From Streptosporangium amethystogenes (lineage in GTDB: Bacteria; Actinomycetota; Actinomycetes; Streptosporangiales; Streptosporangiaceae): a stretch of 64,000 bases of DNA. The translations under genes were made by a program, and so were the position numbers. This document shows, one piece after another, positions 8,375-17,326 of this stretch (within the stretch, counting starts at the first letter, position 1; each line of letters starts with the position of its first letter). The notes beneath the pieces were generated by a model. That model ran no database searches and was not told the origin of the DNA. It saw only the letters and a program-made list of their open reading frames with translations. The stretch spans positions 124,001 to 188,000 of the forward strand of contig NZ_JOEQ01000009.1 of the NCBI RefSeq assembly GCF_000721075.1. Direction: 5' to 3'.

Positions 8375-11300
8375 TCAGCCGCCGAGGGAGCGCCGCGCCG
8401 CCTCCACCCACCGGCTCACGCCGACCCGCTCGGCCACCGCGAGGGCGTTCTCGTAGTGTGGCCGCACCGCGTCGGTGAAGCCCAGCCGCAACGCCAGGTC
8501 GCCCAGGGTCAGGGCGACCGGCCAGAGCGCCACCACGCCGGTGCCGGCGCCCGCGATCCGGTCGGCGAACGGCTTCAGCGTGTCGTACGCCTCGATCATC
8601 CGCTCCCGGTCGTCCAGCAGCATGCCCGCCAGGGCCCGCCAGATCATCGCCAGCTCGTAGAGAAAGTCCGGGCGCACCGGCGTCTTCACCGCGATGACGG
8701 CCCTCGCGTCGCGATGATGACCCGCGGAGGCGAGGGCCACCGCATAGGCGTCGAGTGTCCATTTGGCCCCGCGCTGGTGCGCCTCGGCCAGCGGCTCGAC
8801 CATCTCGGCGGCCTGCCCGTTGACCAGGTTCAGGCAGAACGTGGTGATCAGCGGCAGGTCCTGGCGGCCCTCCAGCATGCCGGCCCTGGCGGTCAGCCGG
8901 GCGGCGTCGCGGTAGGCGCGCTCCGCCCCGGCGAAGTCACCGGCGATCATCAGGCGCTGCCCGGCGTACCAGGCGACCACGGCGGCCGGCGCGGACAGGC
9001 CGTACTGCCTGGACAGCTTCTCGGTGGCGGCCACGTGCGCGTCGGCCTCGGCGAACGCGCCCGAGGCGGCCGCGCACTCCATCAGCACGAGGTGGGCCAG
9101 TGCCTGCACCGAGATCTGCCCGGTCGCCCTGCCGACCTCCAGCAGTTCCCTGCCGATGACCTCGCGCTCGCCCACCGGCGTGATGCCGTACGACTGGCGC
9201 AGTCGCCCGCTCAGCGCGGTCGCGAGCAGGGCGGGGTCACCGGACCGTCTGGCCAGCTCCTCGGCCTCCAGTGAGGCCTGCTCGCCCCGGGGGGTGGCCG
9301 ACCCCTCCAACTCCAGGGCGAGCGTGGCCAGCAGGCTCGCCCGCAGCGACTGCTCACCGGCGGGCAACTCGACCAGCGCCTGCTCGGCGACGTCGACGAT
9401 CTCCCAGGCGGTACGGGTGAAGTCGCGGGCCATGCCCTTGTGCGGCACCGCCAGCGAGGCGGCCACCCGGGCGGTGAGCTCCAGGTTGCCCAGCGGCAGC
9501 GCGGCGTCCATCGCCTCACGTCGCCGCCTGCGGGCCGCGGCCATGTCGCCGCAGAGCGCCAATGCCTTGATCAGCCGCAGGGTCAGCAGCAGGCGCTCCC
9601 TGGTGCTGTCGGGGGTGTGGGTGATGCCCGACCTGTCGAAGGCGGCGATGGCCCGCTCCCATAGGGTGGCGGCCTCGCGGTGGGCGAAACGGCGCTCGGC
9701 CTGCTCGGCGGCGAGCTGGGCGTAGTGCACCGCCTTGATGGCGGTCTCGCTGGTGCCCGCCGAGTCGTAGTGGTGGGCCAGCGCGGCCACGTCACCGGGA
9801 TTCCTGCGCTCGATCACCGCGGCCACCGCGGCGTGCATCCGGGAGCGGCGCAGGCGGGAGGCGTCGGAGTAGAGCGTGTCGCGGACCAGATCGTGGTCGA
9901 ATCGGAGCATGCCGGGGCCCGGCTCGGTGACCAGCCCGGCGAGCAGCGCCGCCTCCACCGCGTCGACCACGGCGTCCTCGTCGCCGGAGACGTCGACCAG
10001 CACGTCCACGTCGACATCGCGGCCGATCACCGCGGCCTGCAGCAAGATCTGCTGGGCGGTCGCGGGCAGCCGGGAGATCCGCCTCCGCAGCACGTCACGG
10101 ACGCCCGACGGCACACCGGAGATCACCTCGGCGGCCGTCGCGCGGTCGCTCACCGCTTCGGCGTCGAGCAGGCGCACCGTCTCGCGGACGAAGAAGGGGT
10201 TGCCGCCGGTGCGCTCGACGATGCTGTTGACCGCGTCCTCGTCCACCTCGCGCACGCAGGTCGCCCGGACCAGCTCGGCCACCGCCTTGGTGTCGAGTCC
10301 GGTGAGACCGACCCGGACGGGACCAAGCCTGGCCAGCGCGGCCAGCACGTCGGCCTGCTGGTCACTCAGCTCGCTGTCGCGGCAGGTCAGCACCAGCAGC
10401 ACCCGGCTGGTGGCCAGCAGGCTCGGCAGCGCGCGGAGCAGCGCCAGCGTCTGGTCGTCGGCCCAGTGCAGGTCCTCCAGGGTCAGCAGGATCGGCGTCT
10501 CCTTGGCGACGGCGGCGAGGTAGCCGCCCACCGCCCGGTGCAGCCTGAATCCGCCGGAGGCCTGGTCGTCGTCGGGCTCGGGGGCCGCGTCGTCCAGCAG
10601 CGGGGCCAGCAGCGCGGCGTACTCACCGGGACCGGCCGCGCTCACCAGGGTGCGCAGGATCTCGACCCAGGCCCAGCCGGGGGGTGTGGCACTGCTGTCG
10701 GGGCAGGCCCCGGAGGAGATGCCCCACCCGTCGTCGGACAGCCGCCTGTTGAGCTGGCGGACCAGGGTGGTCTTGCCCGCGCCCGCGTCACCGCTGATGA
10801 TCGCGACCGTGAAACGGCCGGTCCTGGCCGCGGCGGTGGTCAGCCTGCTCAGCTCCGCGTCGCGGCCGACGAACGGCTCGGGCTCCAGCGGGGGAAGCTC
10901 CACCTGGGCCACCGTCGGCCTGGGCGGCCAGGTGTCGGCGGTCACCTGCTGGCGCTGCCTGGCCGGCGGCGGGGTGGCGAGCTGCAGGCCCGGGTCCTGG
11001 GACAGGATGTCGGACTCCAGCTTGCGCAGCGCCGGGCCGGGGTCGATCCCGAGCTCCTCGGAGAGGATCGTGCGCGCCCTGCGCAGCGCCGCCAGCGCTT
11101 CACCCTGCCGTCCGCAGCGGTACAGGCCCAGGGCCAGCAGCCGCCAGCCCTCCTCGCGGAGCGGGTGCTCGGTGGTCAGCGCCTCCAGGTCGGGCACCGC
11201 CTCCGCGGGCATGCCCATCCGCAGGCCGCTGTCGGCGTGCCGCTCACGGGCCACCAGACGCAGCTCGGCGAGCCGGTTGACCTCGGCCTCGGCCCACGGC

Positions 11301-11746
11301 TGGTCGGCGAAGTCGGAGTACGGGGTGCCGCGCCACAGGCCCAGGGCCTTCTCCAGGCGAGGCCGCGCGGAGGCGGGGTCGTCGCCCTCCAGGTGCTCTC
11401 CGGCGGTGCGGACCAGCGTCTCGAAGCGGAGCGCGTCGACCTGCTCGGGGGCGGCGCGCAGCGCGTAGCCCGAGGCCACGGTCACCAGCAGCCGGTTGGG
11501 ACCTCCGCGCGGCCGGCCGGGCTCCAGCACCCGGCGCAGCCGGGAGATGTAGACCTGGAGGCCCGACTGTGCGCCCTTGGCCGCGTCGTCGTCCCACAGG
11601 TCGTACAGCAGGGAGTCGACGGGAACGACCTGTCCGCGCGCGACGAGCAGGCGCGCCAGGACCGCACGCTGACGGAGCCCGCCCAGATCGAGCTGGTCCT
11701 CACCGGAATGCGCCTCGACCGGGCCGAGAACTCGGAACGCCACCAT
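8375..11746 (-). CDS. AfsR/SARP-type regulator with BTAD, NTPase and TPR-like regions
   Basis: 1,123 residues from ATG 11746 (MVAFRVLGPVEA); GTG 11758, behind GGAAGG, is an alternative start. Domains in order: an OmpR-like winged helix (1-95; LGGLRQRAVLARLLV), a bacterial transcriptional activation domain (about 100-250), an NTPase with Walker A GDAGAGKTTL near residue 318 and Walker B LLTLEDLHWAD near 424, then a long helical TPR/MalT-like C-terminal half. Such large SARPs bind direct repeats upstream of target promoters, often of secondary-metabolite genes, and couple ATP hydrolysis to activation. No biosynthetic cluster is adjacent, so its targets are unknown. It is followed on the same strand by no partner. 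Confidence 0.88.
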   Translation of the reverse strand: MVAFRVLGPVEAHSGEDQLDLGGLRQRAVLARLLVARGQVVPVDSLLYDLWDDDAAKGAQSGLQVYISRLRRVLEPGRPRGGPNRLLVTVASGYALRAAPEQVDALRFETLVRTAGEHLEGDDPASARPRLEKALGLWRGTPYSDFADQPWAEAEVNRLAELRLVARERHADSGLRMGMPAEAVPDLEALTTEHPLREEGWRLLALGLYRCGRQGEALAALRRARTILSEELGIDPGPALRKLESDILSQDPGLQLATPPPARQRQQVTADTWPPRPTVAQVELPPLEPEPFVGRDAELSRLTTAAARTGRFTVAIISGDAGAGKTTLVRQLNRRLSDDGWGISSGACPDSSATPPGWAWVEILRTLVSAAGPGEYAALLAPLLDDAAPEPDDDQASGGFRLHRAVGGYLAAVAKETPILLTLEDLHWADDQTLALLRALPSLLATSRVLLVLTCRDSELSDQQADVLAALARLGPVRVGLTGLDTKAVAELVRATCVREVDEDAVNSIVERTGGNPFFVRETVRLLDAEAVSDRATAAEVISGVPSGVRDVLRRRISRLPATAQQILLQAAVIGRDVDVDVLVDVSGDEDAVVDAVEAALLAGLVTEPGPGMLRFDHDLVRDTLYSDASRLRRSRMHAAVAAVIERRNPGDVAALAHHYDSAGTSETAIKAVHYAQLAAEQAERRFAHREAATLWERAIAAFDRSGITHTPDSTRERLLLTLRLIKALALCGDMAAARRRRREAMDAALPLGNLELTARVAASLAVPHKGMARDFTRTAWEIVDVAEQALVELPAGEQSLRASLLATLALELEGSATPRGEQASLEAEELARRSGDPALLATALSGRLRQSYGITPVGEREVIGRELLEVGRATGQISVQALAHLVLMECAAASGAFAEADAHVAATEKLSRQYGLSAPAAVVAWYAGQRLMIAGDFAGAERAYRDAARLTARAGMLEGRQDLPLITTFCLNLVNGQAAEMVEPLAEAHQRGAKWTLDAYAVALASAGHHRDARAVIAVKTPVRPDFLYELAMIWRALAGMLLDDRERMIEAYDTLKPFADRIAGAGTGVVALWPVALTLGDLALRLGFTDAVRPHYENALAVAERVGVSRWVEAARRSLGG

Positions 11747-11799
11747 GTCAGCCGCCACGCTATGTGGGCCTTCCAATCGCACACAAGGTATTTCCCAAT

Positions 11800-12861
11800 C
11801 TAGCGGCTGATCGACTCCTTTTCAGGGGCCGGTGCGGTGTTCTCACGCCGACGCAGGAACGACCACGCGCCGAGGGCCAGTCCACCGAAGGGGATTTCGA
11901 CAGTGTAGGTCCAGAACCCGAAAAGCAGTGCGGCGGCGGTGGCGGAGTCCAGCGGCGCACCGAAGAAGACCAGCGCGCCGATGGTTCCCGCCTCCATTAT
12001 CCCCGTACCGCTGGGAGTCACCAAGGCCGTGGTCAGCACCCGGGACAGGGCGAAGGCGGCGATCGACTGGGCCAGACCCGGGTAGGCGCCGGTCGCGTGC
12101 AGGCAGACGACCAGGATCAGCCACTGGAAACCAAGGAAGAAGATCATGCCCAGGGTCAGCCCGGCCCAGCGATTCCGCACGATCTCGGAGGTGTCGGCCC
12201 GCAGCTTGGCCAGCGCCTCGGAGGCGGTGTGGCGGCCGGGGCGGATCCGCTGGGGGAGCAGGCGGGCGAGGGCGTCGAGGACCCGACCCAGGAGGTCCGC
12301 GGCGCGGTCCCAGTAGAGCGCGACGGTCACCACGGCGACCAGCACCAGGATGGACATCGCACCCGCCCAGCCGGCACTGGCCACCGCGGGGCTGAGTGGT
12401 TGCCCGCTGAACAGCAGGGCCACGATTCCCGCCGCGGGCAGCAGGAACCGGAAGAGGGTGTTCCAGATGCCGCTGGTCAGCGTGGAGACCACGACGGCCC
12501 GGACGGAAAAACCCCATCCTTTGGTCATCGCGAACGTCATCGCCACCCCGGCCGCGCCGCCGAAGGGGAGCAGGTTGCTCACCGCGCTGCCGCCCGCGTT
12601 CAGCGTCAGGGCCTGCAGGTGGGTCAGGCCGGGCAGGGAGGCGGTCAGCACGAAGGTGTAGGCCAGCAGGCTGAGCAGCCAGACGCCGGCCATCAGCGCG
12701 ACCTCTCCGAGACCCAGCCCGGCGAACTGGGCGCCGATCTGTGACCAGGAGACGTGCTTGCCCGTCAGGGTCGCCACTATCTGGGGCAGGAAGAGCACAA
12801 GCGTGGCGGCCAGCGCCAGCGACGCGACCGACAATCCAATCTGGAGCAATCTGCTCTTCAC
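11800..12861 (-). CDS. Flippase-like integral membrane protein (LPG synthase TM/UPF0104 type)
   Basis: 353 residues from GTG 12861. Eight or so hydrophobic helices, with conserved family segments including NAGGSAVSNLLPFGGAAGVA and VTPSGTGIMEAG, match the lysylphosphatidylglycerol-synthase transmembrane domain family. There is no C-terminal aminoacyl-transferase domain, so it is the stand-alone flippase-like form, thought to move lipid-linked substrates. Just upstream on the same strand is a PIG-L deacetylase, and beyond it a divergent GT4 glycosyltransferase; together they suggest synthesis and export of a glycolipid or glycan precursor. That link is inferred from position. Confidence 0.8.
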   Translation of the reverse strand: MKSRLLQIGLSVASLALAATLVLFLPQIVATLTGKHVSWSQIGAQFAGLGLGEVALMAGVWLLSLLAYTFVLTASLPGLTHLQALTLNAGGSAVSNLLPFGGAAGVAMTFAMTKGWGFSVRAVVVSTLTSGIWNTLFRFLLPAAGIVALLFSGQPLSPAVASAGWAGAMSILVLVAVVTVALYWDRAADLLGRVLDALARLLPQRIRPGRHTASEALAKLRADTSEIVRNRWAGLTLGMIFFLGFQWLILVVCLHATGAYPGLAQSIAAFALSRVLTTALVTPSGTGIMEAGTIGALVFFGAPLDSATAAALLFGFWTYTVEIPFGGLALGAWSFLRRRENTAPAPEKESISR

Positions 12862-12895
12862 GTAACACCCCTGCCCCAGTGTGCCGCTTCCGGAC

Positions 12896-13744
12896 TCATC
12901 CTCGGGGAGGAATTTCGAACGGGTGCCTCAGGCGGGAGCCCAGGGGGACGTCCCGCCTGACGTACCACTCGGTGCCGAAGACCAGACGGTAGAGGGGTTG
13001 GGGGATCTTGAGCATGACTCCGAGCGTGCGGGTGTCGGCGCCGGTGGCCTGGGAGGCGTGGGCGGCCATGCTCGCCCGCTTCTGGCGGGCGAAGCGCCGC
13101 ACGCCGACCCGATGGGTGATCACCTCGCCGGGGGAGTAGGCCCGCTCGAAGGCACGGATGTCGAGCTGCGGGTAGAACCTCCGGACGAGCCGCAGCCCCC
13201 GCAGCAGAGGGTCACGGTTGACCGTGGCCTCCAGCACGATCGGGGTTTTCGCGATCTCGGCGGCCCGGCCGCCGACCCGGTGCACCTGGACGTGGTCGGG
13301 GTGCCCGTAGCCTCCCGCCGGATCGTAGGTCGTCAGCAGGTCGGCCCTCTCCTCGGTGAGGATGGCGGCCAGCCGCCGGGCGGCCTCCTCCGCGTCGGCG
13401 TCGATGAAGGCGTTGTCCGGCCGGTCGTCGGCGATCCCGCCGCCGGGGGCCAGCCCGGAGTCCCCGTAGCCGAGGTTCACCACCCGGGCGCAGCCGAGCG
13501 CGGCCGCCGACGCGTACAGCTCGGCCATCCGGGCGGCGCCCAGTGCCTCGCCGGGTTCGAGGTCGGCCTGGCCTCGCTCACCCGAGGTCGCCACGACGAG
13601 CACCACCCGGTGTCCCTCGGCGGCGAGCATCGCCATGGTGCCCGCGGTCAGCAGGGCCTCGTCGTCGGGATGGGCATGAAAGAACACCGCTGTCTTGACG
13701 TTGCTGATCAGGCTGACTCCGTTCGCGAGGGCTGGATGTGCCAT
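12896..13744 (-). CDS. PIG-L/LmbE family N-acetylglucosaminyl deacetylase
   Basis: 282 residues from ATG 13744; an in-frame ATG at 13762 adds six residues, and neither has a clear ribosome binding site. The zinc-binding motif AHPDDEALLTAG near the N-terminus and the distal GGYGHPDHVQVHR segment are the hallmarks of the family, whose members remove the acetyl group from GlcNAc-containing substrates (MshB and Mca in mycothiol metabolism, PIG-L in glycolipids). The substrate is undetermined. Its neighbours, a flippase-like protein and a GT4 enzyme starting 46 bases away on the other strand, favour a glycoconjugate over mycothiol. Confidence 0.85.
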   Translation of the reverse strand: MAHPALANGVSLISNVKTAVFFHAHPDDEALLTAGTMAMLAAEGHRVVLVVATSGERGQADLEPGEALGAARMAELYASAAALGCARVVNLGYGDSGLAPGGGIADDRPDNAFIDADAEEAARRLAAILTEERADLLTTYDPAGGYGHPDHVQVHRVGGRAAEIAKTPIVLEATVNRDPLLRGLRLVRRFYPQLDIRAFERAYSPGEVITHRVGVRRFARQKRASMAAHASQATGADTRTLGVMLKIPQPLYRLVFGTEWYVRRDVPLGSRLRHPFEIPPRG

Positions 13745-13789
13745 CGGGGGGCACGCAGGCATGATCTCACGCGGGTCTACGCTGGCATC

Positions 13790-14914
13790 GTGAGGATCCT
13801 CCACATCAGTGACTGTTACCTGCCGCGCCTCGGTGGGATCGAGGTGCAGGTCGCCGATCTGATCCGGATGCAGCGGGAGGCGGGTCACCATGTCGAGGTG
13901 GCGACCGCCACCCCGGGGGAGCCTCTTCCCGGAGTGCACAGGATCGTCGCGGGACTCCCCTTCGACCTGCCGGTCCACCCGTTCGGGGTGGGACACCTGC
14001 TCCGTCTGGTGAAAGCGCGGCGTCCCGAGGTGGTGCACGTGCACACCGGCGCGGTCTCGCCGTTCGCCTGGATGGGCGTGCGGGCGGCGACGCGGGCGGG
14101 GCTGCCCCTGGTCGTCACGGTGCACAGCATGTGGGACCCGGTCACCAGGGCGCTCTACCGAGGGCTGCGGCTGCTGTTCGGATGGCACCGCTGGGGGCTG
14201 GTGGGCACCGCGGTGAGCGAGGCGGCCGCCCTGCCGATCCGCGCGGTGGCCGGTCCCGGCGTGCCGGTGCACGTGGTCTCCAACGGACTGGACGTCTCCG
14301 GCTGGCGCGCCGTGCCCCTTTCCGGGGATTCCGTCGCTGTGGACTCCGCGCCCTCCGCCCCGGTGCATGTCGTCGCGGTGGGGCGGCTGGCGCCCAGAAA
14401 GCAGCCGATCCGGCTGCTGCGGCTGCTGCGGGAGGCCCGTGCCCTGGTGCCTCGGGAGATCCCGATGCGGGCCACGGTCGTCGGGGACGGCCCGGCCCGA
14501 TCGCAGATGGAGCGTTACCTGAGGGCCAACGGGATGACCGGCTGGGTCTCGCTTCCCGGCCGCTACAGCCGCGACCAGATCCGCGAACTGCTCGCCGCGA
14601 CGGACGTGTTCGTCGCTCCCGCGCCCCGCGAGTCCTTCGGGCTGGCGGCGCTGGAGGCCAGGTCGGCGGGGGTGCCGGTGGTGGCGCGCGCGCAGAGCGG
14701 GGTGGCCGACTTCGTCCGGCAGGGCAAGGAGGGGTTGCTCGGGCGGAGCTTCGACGACCTGGTCGCGTCGGTGGCCAGGCTGGTGCGCGACCGTGAGCTG
14801 CGCCAGGCGATCGCGGCGAACAACCGGGAGACCGAGCCCGTCCACAGTTCCTGGCCCGCGGTGCTCGAAGGCTTCGAACGCTGTTACGAGCAGGCTCGCG
14901 CCCGCGGGGCCTGA
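13790..14914 (+). CDS. Glycosyltransferase family 4 (GT-B fold)
   Basis: 374 residues from GTG 13790. The N-terminus VRILHISDCYLPRLGGIEVQ is the canonical GT4 opening with its Gly-Gly donor-site loop. The C-terminal half has VVAVGRLAPRKQP and the EX7E-type motif in APRESFGLAALEARSAGVP. It should transfer a nucleotide-activated hexose, with retention of configuration, to a lipid or glycan acceptor on the cytoplasmic face. The promoter is probably shared with the divergent PIG-L gene (46-base gap). Three hairpins follow its stop codon. Confidence 0.88.
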   Translation: MRILHISDCYLPRLGGIEVQVADLIRMQREAGHHVEVATATPGEPLPGVHRIVAGLPFDLPVHPFGVGHLLRLVKARRPEVVHVHTGAVSPFAWMGVRAATRAGLPLVVTVHSMWDPVTRALYRGLRLLFGWHRWGLVGTAVSEAAALPIRAVAGPGVPVHVVSNGLDVSGWRAVPLSGDSVAVDSAPSAPVHVVAVGRLAPRKQPIRLLRLLREARALVPREIPMRATVVGDGPARSQMERYLRANGMTGWVSLPGRYSRDQIRELLAATDVFVAPAPRESFGLAALEARSAGVPVVARAQSGVADFVRQGKEGLLGRSFDDLVASVARLVRDRELRQAIAANNRETEPVHSSWPAVLEGFERCYEQARARGA

Positions 14915-14993
14915 CGGGGCCGGCCCCGTGCGGGCGGGAGAGCACCCCGCACCCGGGATCGCACAGGCTGGGCCGGGGGCGGGTGAGACGGCG

Positions 14994-15022
14994 AGGCCCC
15001 TGCCGTGCGGTGGCAGGGGCCT
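14994..15022 (+). terminator. Hairpin 1 of 3 after the GT4 gene
   Basis: A perfect 11-bp stem (14994-15004 with 15012-15022) and a 7-nt loop lie 80 bases past the GT4 stop codon. G-rich sequence rather than a T-run follows. Confidence 0.7.
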
Positions 15023-15033
15023 TGGGGGATGTT

Positions 15034-15087
15034 CGGTACGGTCGCCGCGCCGCACTGCCCCCCGCAGGCGGAGCGGCGACCGTACCG
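15034..15087. terminator. Hairpin 2 of 3, long arms
   Basis: A perfect 15-bp inverted repeat (15034-15048 with 15073-15087) has a 24-nt loop. It lies between convergent genes and could act in either direction. Confidence 0.6.
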
Positions 15088-15090
15088 GGA

Positions 15091-15114
15091 GTGCCTCCTG
15101 TCACCAGGAGGCAC
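15091..15114 (-). terminator. Hairpin 3 of 3, next to the lipoprotein stop
   Basis: A perfect 10-bp stem (15091-15100 with 15105-15114) and a TCAC tetraloop lie 9 bases past the stop of the minus-strand lipoprotein gene. Confidence 0.7.
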
Positions 15115-15122
15115 GGGTCCGG

Positions 15123-15518
15123 TTACGAGCAGGCGGCGACGAGCTTGGTGCTTGCCTCCTGGATCTTCGTTCCGAACGTCCCGGCGGCCGTGGCCGCGGC
15201 GGCCGGGTCGTTCGCGTCGATCTTGAACGACCCGAACGACGTGGAGAGGTCGGTGAGCGCGGCGGCCAGGTCGCCGTCCGCGGTGTCCGCCAGGGCCTTG
15301 AGGTCGGCGGCGAGCTTGGCGACGGCGTCGTTGAACTTGCCGAGGTCACCGGCGCTCGCCGTGGCGGAGGCGGTGTAGTCCGCGAAGGGCTTCGACCACG
15401 CGGCCTCGGCGCAGATCGCGTCGTTGGTGGACGACCCGCCGCAGGCGGCGGTCATCGATATGAGAGCGGCGCCCGCGGCGGCGACGACGATACGGCGGGA
15501 GGAAAGGGCGCGGAACAT
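15123..15518 (-). CDS. Small lipoprotein, helical, unknown function
   Basis: 131 residues from ATG 15518 with AAAGG 6 bases upstream. The signal peptide ends in the lipobox SMTAAC, so the mature chain is lipid-anchored at Cys26. The rest is rich in Ala, Asp and Lys with amphipathic helix periodicity, and has a further cysteine near the mature N-terminus plus one as the penultimate residue, which may form a disulfide. The spacing suggests a small helical bundle on the outer face of the membrane. No family is recognised and no partner gene is adjacent. Confidence 0.75.
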   Translation of the reverse strand: MFRALSSRRIVVAAAGAALISMTAACGGSSTNDAICAEAAWSKPFADYTASATASAGDLGKFNDAVAKLAADLKALADTADGDLAAALTDLSTSFGSFKIDANDPAAAATAAGTFGTKIQEASTKLVAACS

Positions 15519-15651
15519 TTCTGCCTTTCATTGCATTTCGTGACAAGGAACACAGTAGGCATGGGGACTTGCGCGCCACTTTCATCATGCTTACAGAAGT
15601 GACTCAAGTTACCTGGTGTGATTCCACCCTCGCGGTGGGTAAGAGCGGGGT

Positions 15652-16992
15652 ATGGCTGAGGTGATCGTCGAATCCGGTTCCGGTCAGCGCTCGCTCAAGC
15701 GCGTCATCGGACGCAGGGTTCTGCTTCTGTTCGTGGTGGGCGACATCCTTGGCGCGGGGATCTACGCGCTGGTCGGGAAGGTCGCGGGCTATGTCGGGGG
15801 AGCCCTGTGGCTGCCCTTCCTCGTCGCCTTCCTGCTGGCGGCGCTGACGGCGACCGCCTACGCCGAACTCGTCGGTAAATATCCACAGGCCGCAGGTGCT
15901 GCGCTTTATGTGAATAAAGCGTTCAATATCCCCTTTGTTACCTTTATTGTGGCATTCGCGGTGATGATGAGCGGGATCACCTCGGCGAGTGCCGCGGCGC
16001 GGGCCTTTGGTGGCAACTACCTCGCGGAGTTCGTCACGCTGCCGGTCGTCGTCGGCGCGTTCATCTTCCTCGGCCTGGTCGCCCTGGTGAACTTCGCCGG
16101 CATCTCCGAGTCCATCAAGGTCAACGTGGTGCTGACGATCATCGAGGCGTTCGGCCTGCTGGTCATCATCGCGATCGGCATCTACGCGCTGCTGTCCGGT
16201 GACGGTGAACCGTCCCGCGCCCTGGAGTTCCACCCGGTCAACGGCGCCTTCCTCGGTGTTCTGGGAGGCACGGCACTCGCCTTCTACGCGCTGCTCGGTT
16301 TCGAGGACTCGGTCAACCTCGCCGAGGAGGCCAAGAACCCGCAGCGGGACTTTCCCCGGGCGCTCTTCGGCGGCCTGGCCGCCGCGGCGATCATCTACCT
16401 GGGGGTCGCGTTCACGGCGACCATGCTGGTCGACACCAGGACGCTGACCACCTCGTCCGGCCCGTTGCTCGAGGTGGTCAAGGTCGCCGGGCTGGCGTTC
16501 CCGCCCAAGTTGTTCGCTCTGATCGCGCTGCTCGCGGTGGGCAACACCGCGTTGATCAACATGCTCATGGCCTCGCGCCTGGTCTACGGCATGGCGCGGG
16601 AGGGGATCGTGCCGCGAATCTTCGCGTCGGTCCATTCGACGAGATCCACTCCATGGGTGGCCATCGTCTTCACCGTGGGGGTCGCGGCGGTGCTGGTGGC
16701 CACCGGCGACGTGGGCAACCTGGCCGACACCACGGTGCTCCTGCTGCTCTGTGTCTTCATGATCGTCAACGTGGCGGTGCTGGTCCTGCGTAGGGAGCAG
16801 GTGGACCACGAGCACTTCCGGGCGCCGAGCTGGATGCCCGCCCTGGGGGCGCTGGTCTGTCTCGTCCTGGCGCTGCCGGTCACCGGCAGGGGGGCGGACG
16901 TCTACATCCGAGCGGGGGTCCTGCTCGCGATCGGGATGATCCTCTGGTTCGTCAACCGGCTCTTCCTGTCAGAAGGGCAGAGCTCGTCCTAA
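15652..16992 (+). CDS. APC family amino-acid permease
   Basis: 446 residues from ATG 15652. The first helix contains the substrate-binding unwound motif GDILGAGIYALVGK, the standard APC signature. About twelve hydrophobic helices follow, with the cytoplasmic loop FEDSVNLAEEAKNPQRDFPRA typical of the family. It is predicted to import an amino acid or related amine with a proton; specificity cannot be assigned. No catabolic gene is adjacent. The start fits the family N-terminus; the Shine-Dalgarno sequence (GAGCGGGG) is moderate. Confidence 0.88.
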   Translation: MAEVIVESGSGQRSLKRVIGRRVLLLFVVGDILGAGIYALVGKVAGYVGGALWLPFLVAFLLAALTATAYAELVGKYPQAAGAALYVNKAFNIPFVTFIVAFAVMMSGITSASAAARAFGGNYLAEFVTLPVVVGAFIFLGLVALVNFAGISESIKVNVVLTIIEAFGLLVIIAIGIYALLSGDGEPSRALEFHPVNGAFLGVLGGTALAFYALLGFEDSVNLAEEAKNPQRDFPRALFGGLAAAAIIYLGVAFTATMLVDTRTLTTSSGPLLEVVKVAGLAFPPKLFALIALLAVGNTALINMLMASRLVYGMAREGIVPRIFASVHSTRSTPWVAIVFTVGVAAVLVATGDVGNLADTTVLLLLCVFMIVNVAVLVLRREQVDHEHFRAPSWMPALGALVCLVLALPVTGRGADVYIRAGVLLAIGMILWFVNRLFLSEGQSSS

Positions 16993-17326
16993 GGGGGTGC
17001 GGAGGTCGAGAGGGGCGGGCTTCCGAGGCGGCCTGGGCTTTTGGAGGATTAGGGCCTTTTTCATGTCCTACTCCCTCTTTGTTGGAGTTCGAGAGAGACT
17101 ACGCCAGCTGACTGACTTTTTCGCAGATTTTTTCGCCGAGCGCGGACCGGATGGAGGCGGAGGTATGGTGTCGACATCCCGGTTGTGTGGTTGATGAGGT
17201 CAGCCATGGCGGTTTGGGGTCTAAGGCGCGTTGTGTCGGTAGAGTACGGGGCTCGTGTTTCCGGCAGAGGCACCGTCTGTTCCAAGTCGGCGACCTCGTG
17301 ATCGCGCGGGAGGATCCGGGGAGGAC
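16993..17326. other. 334-base gene-free stretch
   Basis: The gap lies between the APC permease stop and the stop of the minus-strand lipoprotein (convergent genes). It is less GC-rich, with T-runs near 17056, 17116 and 17128 that could support termination. I find no convincing gene or RNA. Confidence 0.5.

Noticed and set aside
9680..11803. A 707-codon plus-strand frame covering the AfsR-like gene
   Set aside because: Antisense shadow; low-complexity Gly/Gln/Arg/Val sequence without domains.
17100..17140. T-rich tracts as a promoter or small RNA
   Set aside because: No paired stem, no -10/-35 pair with proper spacing and no downstream gene in the right orientation.
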